From: Candidatus Afararchaeum irisae
GTDB taxonomy: Archaea; Halobacteriota; Halobacteria; Halobacteriales; Afararchaeaceae
Assembly: GCA_034190545.1 (NCBI GenBank)
Contig: JAXIOF010000025.1
Location: 1 to 41,912 of the forward strand
DNA length: 41,912 bases
Direction of reading: 5' to 3'
A program made the position numbers and the translations under genes. This document shows positions 38,674 through 41,912 of this stretch, one piece after another. Each line of letters opens with the position of its first letter. The first letter of the stretch is position 1. The notes under the pieces were generated by a model. It was not told where the DNA came from. It worked only from the letters and a program-made list of their open reading frames with translations, and did not search any database.

Positions 38674-39663
38674 ATGGGTGGGGTAAGTCTTCCCAGGGGG
38701 GAGAGTCTGTACGGCAGTCTCAGAACTGACTTCGTCGATGTCGACGGTCTCGTTGAGGACTTGGAGAGAACGCGTCTGACGGGATACGTGTCGGTCGAGG
38801 ACGACAGAGACGAAGATGTCACGGGGGTATTCGTGTTCTCCGACGGTGATCCCGTCGGCGGCGTCTACCACGGTGTCGAGGTGGAGTCAGAAGACGTCGA
38901 GGGGAGTCTCGGAAGTCTCGTCGACGACGGCTACAGCCTGCGTGCTGTCTCTGTCCCTGACCGTCTCGCAGAGGCGGTTTCGGCGTCTGTCACCGGGGAC
39001 ACGGTTCACGAGTCTCTCCACACCGACTACGTCGACCCGAGAGGCTTCTTCGACGACCTCGAAGACGAAGGATTCACAGGCTCTGTCGTCCTCTCGTCGG
39101 AGACCGACAGTCTGTACGGCTGTGTGCATCTCAGAGACGGCGAGCCTTTCTACTCGGCGGTTCAGTCTCCGGACGAAATCCGTGAGGGCATGGGAACTGT
39201 AGTCGAAGTCATGGATGACGACTCGAATGAAGTCCTGGTCGACGTCTACGAGTACGACCATCCCGGCGACACCGACGGGACAGTGAGTCAGAGCCGTACT
39301 CACGACGACGGCTACGTCTACGGACGGAGCATAGCCGCTGTACGTGACAGTCTCTCCGACGTCTCGGGCGATATTCCGTTTATGACCGCGCTTGAGGAGG
39401 CGGTTCGGGAGAAAGACGTCGACGGCGTAGACATCGACGGGTCGAGAGTCGTAGTCGACCCCGAAGCCGACCCGGCGCGTGTCTCGGGGGTTCTCGACGA
39501 GGCTCTCGAATCCACTGAGGCAGTCCTGCGTGTCACACAGCAGAACCTCGAAGAAGGCGAGGTGAGGAGACGCGCAGTCGAGGCTCTGCGTGAGGAGACT
39601 GACGCGAGGTCGAACAGTGCCGCCGACGACATACTCGAATCAGTAGCACAGACCGAAGGATAG
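38674..39663 (+). CDS. Haloarchaeal protein with two copies of a DUF4388-like domain
   Basis: I do not recognise the family. The ATG at 38674 is preferred to GTG 38668 because TATA-like 'acttatc' at 38645-38651 lies 27 bases upstream. The 329-residue protein contains a repeat. SLRTDFVDVDGLVEDLERTRLTGYVSV...GVFVFSDGDPVGGVY near 15-65 matches SLHTDYVDPRGFFDDLEDEGFTGSVVL...YGCVHLRDGEPFYSAVQ near 114-165. This pattern of a helix, then strands carrying 'xxGDPV', resembles DUF4388/PATAN sensory domains. A C-terminal region (about 230-329) is acidic and helical. No DNA-binding domain or membrane segment is seen. It is divergent from panB and 26 bases before the MobB-MoaE gene. Confidence 0.8.
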   Translation: MGGVSLPRGESLYGSLRTDFVDVDGLVEDLERTRLTGYVSVEDDRDEDVTGVFVFSDGDPVGGVYHGVEVESEDVEGSLGSLVDDGYSLRAVSVPDRLAEAVSASVTGDTVHESLHTDYVDPRGFFDDLEDEGFTGSVVLSSETDSLYGCVHLRDGEPFYSAVQSPDEIREGMGTVVEVMDDDSNEVLVDVYEYDHPGDTDGTVSQSRTHDDGYVYGRSIAAVRDSLSDVSGDIPFMTALEEAVREKDVDGVDIDGSRVVVDPEADPARVSGVLDEALESTEAVLRVTQQNLEEGEVRRRAVEALREETDARSNSAADDILESVAQTEG

Positions 39664-39689
39664 AATAGGAAACGCGAGAAGTTACGGAT

Positions 39690-40553
39690 ATGAAAGTTCT
39701 CGGGGTAGTGGGGCAGTCTGACTCGGGTAAGACGTCTCTCATCGAACGTCTCGTGGGCGAGGTCGACGCAACTGTAGCCACGGTAAAGTCGATACACCAC
39801 GACATCGACGTGGACGAAGAGGGGAAGGACACATACAGACACTCCGACGCGGGAGCCGAGACTGTCGTCGGTGTCACGCCGTCGAAGAGCTTCGAGATCA
39901 CTCAGGCGCGTGACTCCGACCAAGACGACGTCTCGAAGTCGGATCGTCTCTCCGAACACCTCGACCGACTCGCCGACGGCGGCTACGACTACGTCCTTGT
40001 CGAGGGATTCAAGCACAGCCGTCTTCCGAAGGTGGTTCTCGGAGATCTGAGCCACGATGACCTCGGCGGCGACGCCGTTCTGAGTGCCGACAAGGGCTCC
40101 GACGTCGATGTCACCGAGCTACTCGACGTGGTCGACGACTTGGAGGAGTATGAGACAGTAGGATCGCTCGTCCGACGCGCCAAGTCACATCCCGACTCGC
40201 CAAAGGCGGGGGCTGTGGCGACGTTCACGGGACGCGTGCGTGTCGAGAACCACGAAGACGCCGAGACTACACATCTCAGGTTCGAGAAGTACGAGGGGGT
40301 CGCCGACGAGAGACTCGACTCTATACGTTCCGAACTCAAACAGAGAGACGGAGTCTACGAGGTACTCATGTACCACAAGACAGGCGTCGTTGAGGGCGAG
40401 GAGGACATAGTCCACGTCGTCGTCCTCGCCGGACACCGTCAAGAGGCATTCGAGACAGTAGAGGACGGCATAAACCGTCTCAAGGACGAGGTTCCTATAT
40501 TCAAGAAGGAGGTCACCGAGTCAGGCGACTACTGGGTACACAGCCGTCCGTAG
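39690..40553 (+). CDS. MobB-MoaE fusion for molybdenum cofactor synthesis
   Basis: The 287-residue protein joins two Moco enzymes. Residues 1-155 are MobB, a GTP-binding adaptor for guanylylation, with the P-loop GQSDSGKTSL at 8-17 and VKSIHHDIDVD and YVLVEGFKHSRLPKVVL. Residues about 160-287 are MoaE, the large subunit of molybdopterin synthase, with AGAVATFTGRVR, LRFEKYEGVADERLDSI, VYEVLMYHKTGVVEGEEDIVHVVVLAGHRQEAFE and the end PIFKKEVTESGDYWV. Haloarchaea commonly have this fusion. No MoaD or MoaA is in the window. Confidence 0.93.
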   Translation: MKVLGVVGQSDSGKTSLIERLVGEVDATVATVKSIHHDIDVDEEGKDTYRHSDAGAETVVGVTPSKSFEITQARDSDQDDVSKSDRLSEHLDRLADGGYDYVLVEGFKHSRLPKVVLGDLSHDDLGGDAVLSADKGSDVDVTELLDVVDDLEEYETVGSLVRRAKSHPDSPKAGAVATFTGRVRVENHEDAETTHLRFEKYEGVADERLDSIRSELKQRDGVYEVLMYHKTGVVEGEEDIVHVVVLAGHRQEAFETVEDGINRLKDEVPIFKKEVTESGDYWVHSRP

Positions 40554-40566
40554 TGTAGTATAGCAG

Positions 40567-41739
40567 TTAGTACGACTCTTCGAGTATCTCGACGAGGTCG
40601 TCGTGGTCGAGCTCGACGGGGTTCGTCTCTATCGCCATCTCCATGTACTCCTCGGAGTTGTCGGCGAGATCCTCTATCTCGTCCTCCTCTACTCCGAGGT
40701 CTTCGAGTGTCACGTCGAGTCCTATGTCCTCCTTTAGCTCCTCAAACGCGTCGACGACGTAGGTAGCGTCGAGGACGGGGTCTGCTATCTCGACTCCTAA
40801 GAGCTCCGCAATCTTTGAGTACTTCCTCTTCGTCTCCTTGTCTCCGTTCTCGACGTTGAATCTCGCGACCTCGGATGTCACAGCCGCGAGAGCGTCTCCG
40901 TGTGCGACCTCGGGATGGAGAGCACTCACGGAATGTGCGAGCGCGTGGGTCACTATGACCATGCTCGTCGTCTCACAGATTCCCGCGAGCGTGTCGGCGA
41001 CAGCCATCTCCTCCCTCGCCTCGGGGTCGTCATCGACAGCGTCCCTGAGGTAGTCCCCGACCTTCTCTATACCCTTCTCGGCGAAGACGTCCGACATCGC
41101 GGTCGCACTCTCTGCGACGTACGCCTCGTTGAGGTGACACAGCGCGTCGAAGCCCGTTCTCGCGGTGAGCTTAGGTGGCATCTCGCCGGGTATGTCGGGG
41201 TCGACGACAGCGGCTTTGGGGACGAGTGGATCGCCACCGAAGCCGGGCTTGGCGTCCTCTTCCTCGTTCGAGATCACAGCCCACGGGTCGATGTGGCTCC
41301 CGGTTCCGCTCGTCGTTGGGACTGCGACTATCGGTAACGCTTCCTCGATCTCTTCCTCTCCTGTGCAGTATCCCCAGATCGATTCGTCGGGAGAGTCGAG
41401 AGACGCGAGTCCGAGTGCCATCGTCTTTGCTGTGTCCATCACACTACCGCCGCCCATAGCCACGACGACGTCGACGCCGTTGTCCCAGAGCTCTCTGATG
41501 CCGTTCTCGACGTTTTCAACCGTGGGATTGGGCTGGACGTTGTTATACACGAGGTACTCGACGTCTGCCTCGTCTAAGCTATCCTCGACGTCGTCCAAGA
41601 AGCCCGCCTCCTGCATCGCGTTTCTCGTCGTGACGACGGCGGCTGTGTCTCCGTACTCGCTCGTAATCTCTCCTATCTCGTTCCTTCTCCCGCGTCCGAA
41701 ACGCAGGCTAGTGTCGGGATGGTCGTAGTCGAAGTTCAT
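40567..41739 (-). CDS. Iron-containing alcohol dehydrogenase
   Basis: The start is ATG 41739 (MNFDYDHPDTSLRFGRGRRNEIGEI), 16 codons inside the longer frame, because this is the family start and the extra codons lie over promoter sequence. The 390-residue protein has a Rossmann domain with VVAMGGGSVMDTAKTMAL near 94-111 and the metal-binding half with GFDALCHLNEAYV, HALAHSVSALHPEVAHGDALA near 264-284, including the His ligands of group III (Fe) dehydrogenases. The usual GSEVT loop is GTGSHI here. The substrate (an alcohol or aldehyde) cannot be named. It is convergent with the MobB-MoaE gene. Confidence 0.92.
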   Translation of the reverse strand: MNFDYDHPDTSLRFGRGRRNEIGEITSEYGDTAAVVTTRNAMQEAGFLDDVEDSLDEADVEYLVYNNVQPNPTVENVENGIRELWDNGVDVVVAMGGGSVMDTAKTMALGLASLDSPDESIWGYCTGEEEIEEALPIVAVPTTSGTGSHIDPWAVISNEEEDAKPGFGGDPLVPKAAVVDPDIPGEMPPKLTARTGFDALCHLNEAYVAESATAMSDVFAEKGIEKVGDYLRDAVDDDPEAREEMAVADTLAGICETTSMVIVTHALAHSVSALHPEVAHGDALAAVTSEVARFNVENGDKETKRKYSKIAELLGVEIADPVLDATYVVDAFEELKEDIGLDVTLEDLGVEEDEIEDLADNSEEYMEMAIETNPVELDHDDLVEILEESY

Positions 41740-41912
41740 ACATACGAAGATGGTGCTCGGCGGGGTTAACATTTCAGGTTTTGTCAACGGTAGGAGGTTT
41801 GACTTATATACCCAAACAGACCATAGATTTATGTGTTATCTGGGTCTGAATTATAAGGTCGGTACTTCCCAACTGAGTTAGCTCAGGGTCTTTGTTGAAG
41901 CCGGCTTGGATA
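41740..41912. other. Right-edge intergenic stretch with promoter-like and palindromic elements
   Basis: No gene is seen. TATA-like sequences are at 41806-41813 (either strand) and 41851-41856. CTGAG (41873-41877) and CTCAG (41882-41886) form a 5-bp stem over TTAG. AAGCCGGCTT at 41898-41907 is a perfect 10-bp palindrome. These could open an RNA gene or a leader that continues past the window. I cannot identify it. Confidence 0.35.

Overview
The window looks like chromosome from a halophilic archaeon (class Halobacteria or a close relative). Nearly every protein is acidic (Asp/Glu rich), promoters are archaeal TATA boxes about 27 nt before leaderless starts, and the gene set is archaeal: CofE (F420), Pus10, SRP19, Gar1, Nob1, S17e, aIF5A, DacZ, salactin-type actin, archaeal CCA enzyme, RqcH. 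Codon use is unusual for a common high-GC haloarchaeon: ATA (Ile) and AGA/AGG (Arg) are very frequent. This suggests a moderate-GC, perhaps deep-branching lineage (inference).

Layout. 1-3920: a rhodanese start at the edge, a winged-helix/rhodanese gene broken by an in-frame TGA, then cydAB (cytochrome bd oxidase). 3966-8708: a small regulator, a 247-bp intergenic stretch that may hold a structured RNA, Pus10, an EMC6-like membrane protein and a biotin-type ECF importer (bioY with a long C-terminal extension, ecfA, ecfT) joined by ATGA overlaps. 8811-14504: small haloarchaeal proteins, cofE, an ACT regulator, the srp19-PHP-gar1 operon, a PhoU-like regulator, a membrane DnaJ protein and a Yip1 protein. 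14578-18732: a HAD phosphatase fused by overlap to a threonine-synthase-like protein whose PLP lysine is arginine, PRC-barrel, nob1, then a salactin-family actin downstream of a FlaD/E-like archaellum protein. 18778-24462: coaBC, SRPBCC, HerA, a frameshifted beta-carbonic anhydrase, S17e, agmatinase and aIF5A. 24561-28445: diadenylate cyclase with an MscS channel and a zinc-ribbon protein, then an arsR-acr3-arsC arsenic operon with an operator-like palindrome over its promoter. 28482-34567: CCA enzyme, DsrE-like protein, and a secreted CARDB-type protein with an RND/MMPL permease. 34911-41739: RqcH, RpiA, PanB, a duplicated-domain unknown, MobB-MoaE fusion and an iron-type alcohol dehydrogenase.

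The most unusual item is at 34523-34908, between two convergent genes. Fifteen short perfect hairpins, each a 7-9 bp stem closed by a C-G pair over a 3-nt loop, follow each other every 26 bp on average (23-28). The stem sequences differ but the pairing is always kept. The array runs through the last 14 codons and the stop codon of the permease gene. I know of no described element with this form.

Genes working together: biotin uptake (bioY-ecfA-ecfT); coenzyme A synthesis (panB and coaBC, separate loci); arsenic resistance; c-di-AMP with a mechanosensitive channel; RNA maturation and protein targeting (pus10, gar1, nob1, cca, srp19); ribosome rescue (rqcH). Two genes are interrupted (a TGA and a +1 frameshift), which could be real decay, recoding or sequence error.
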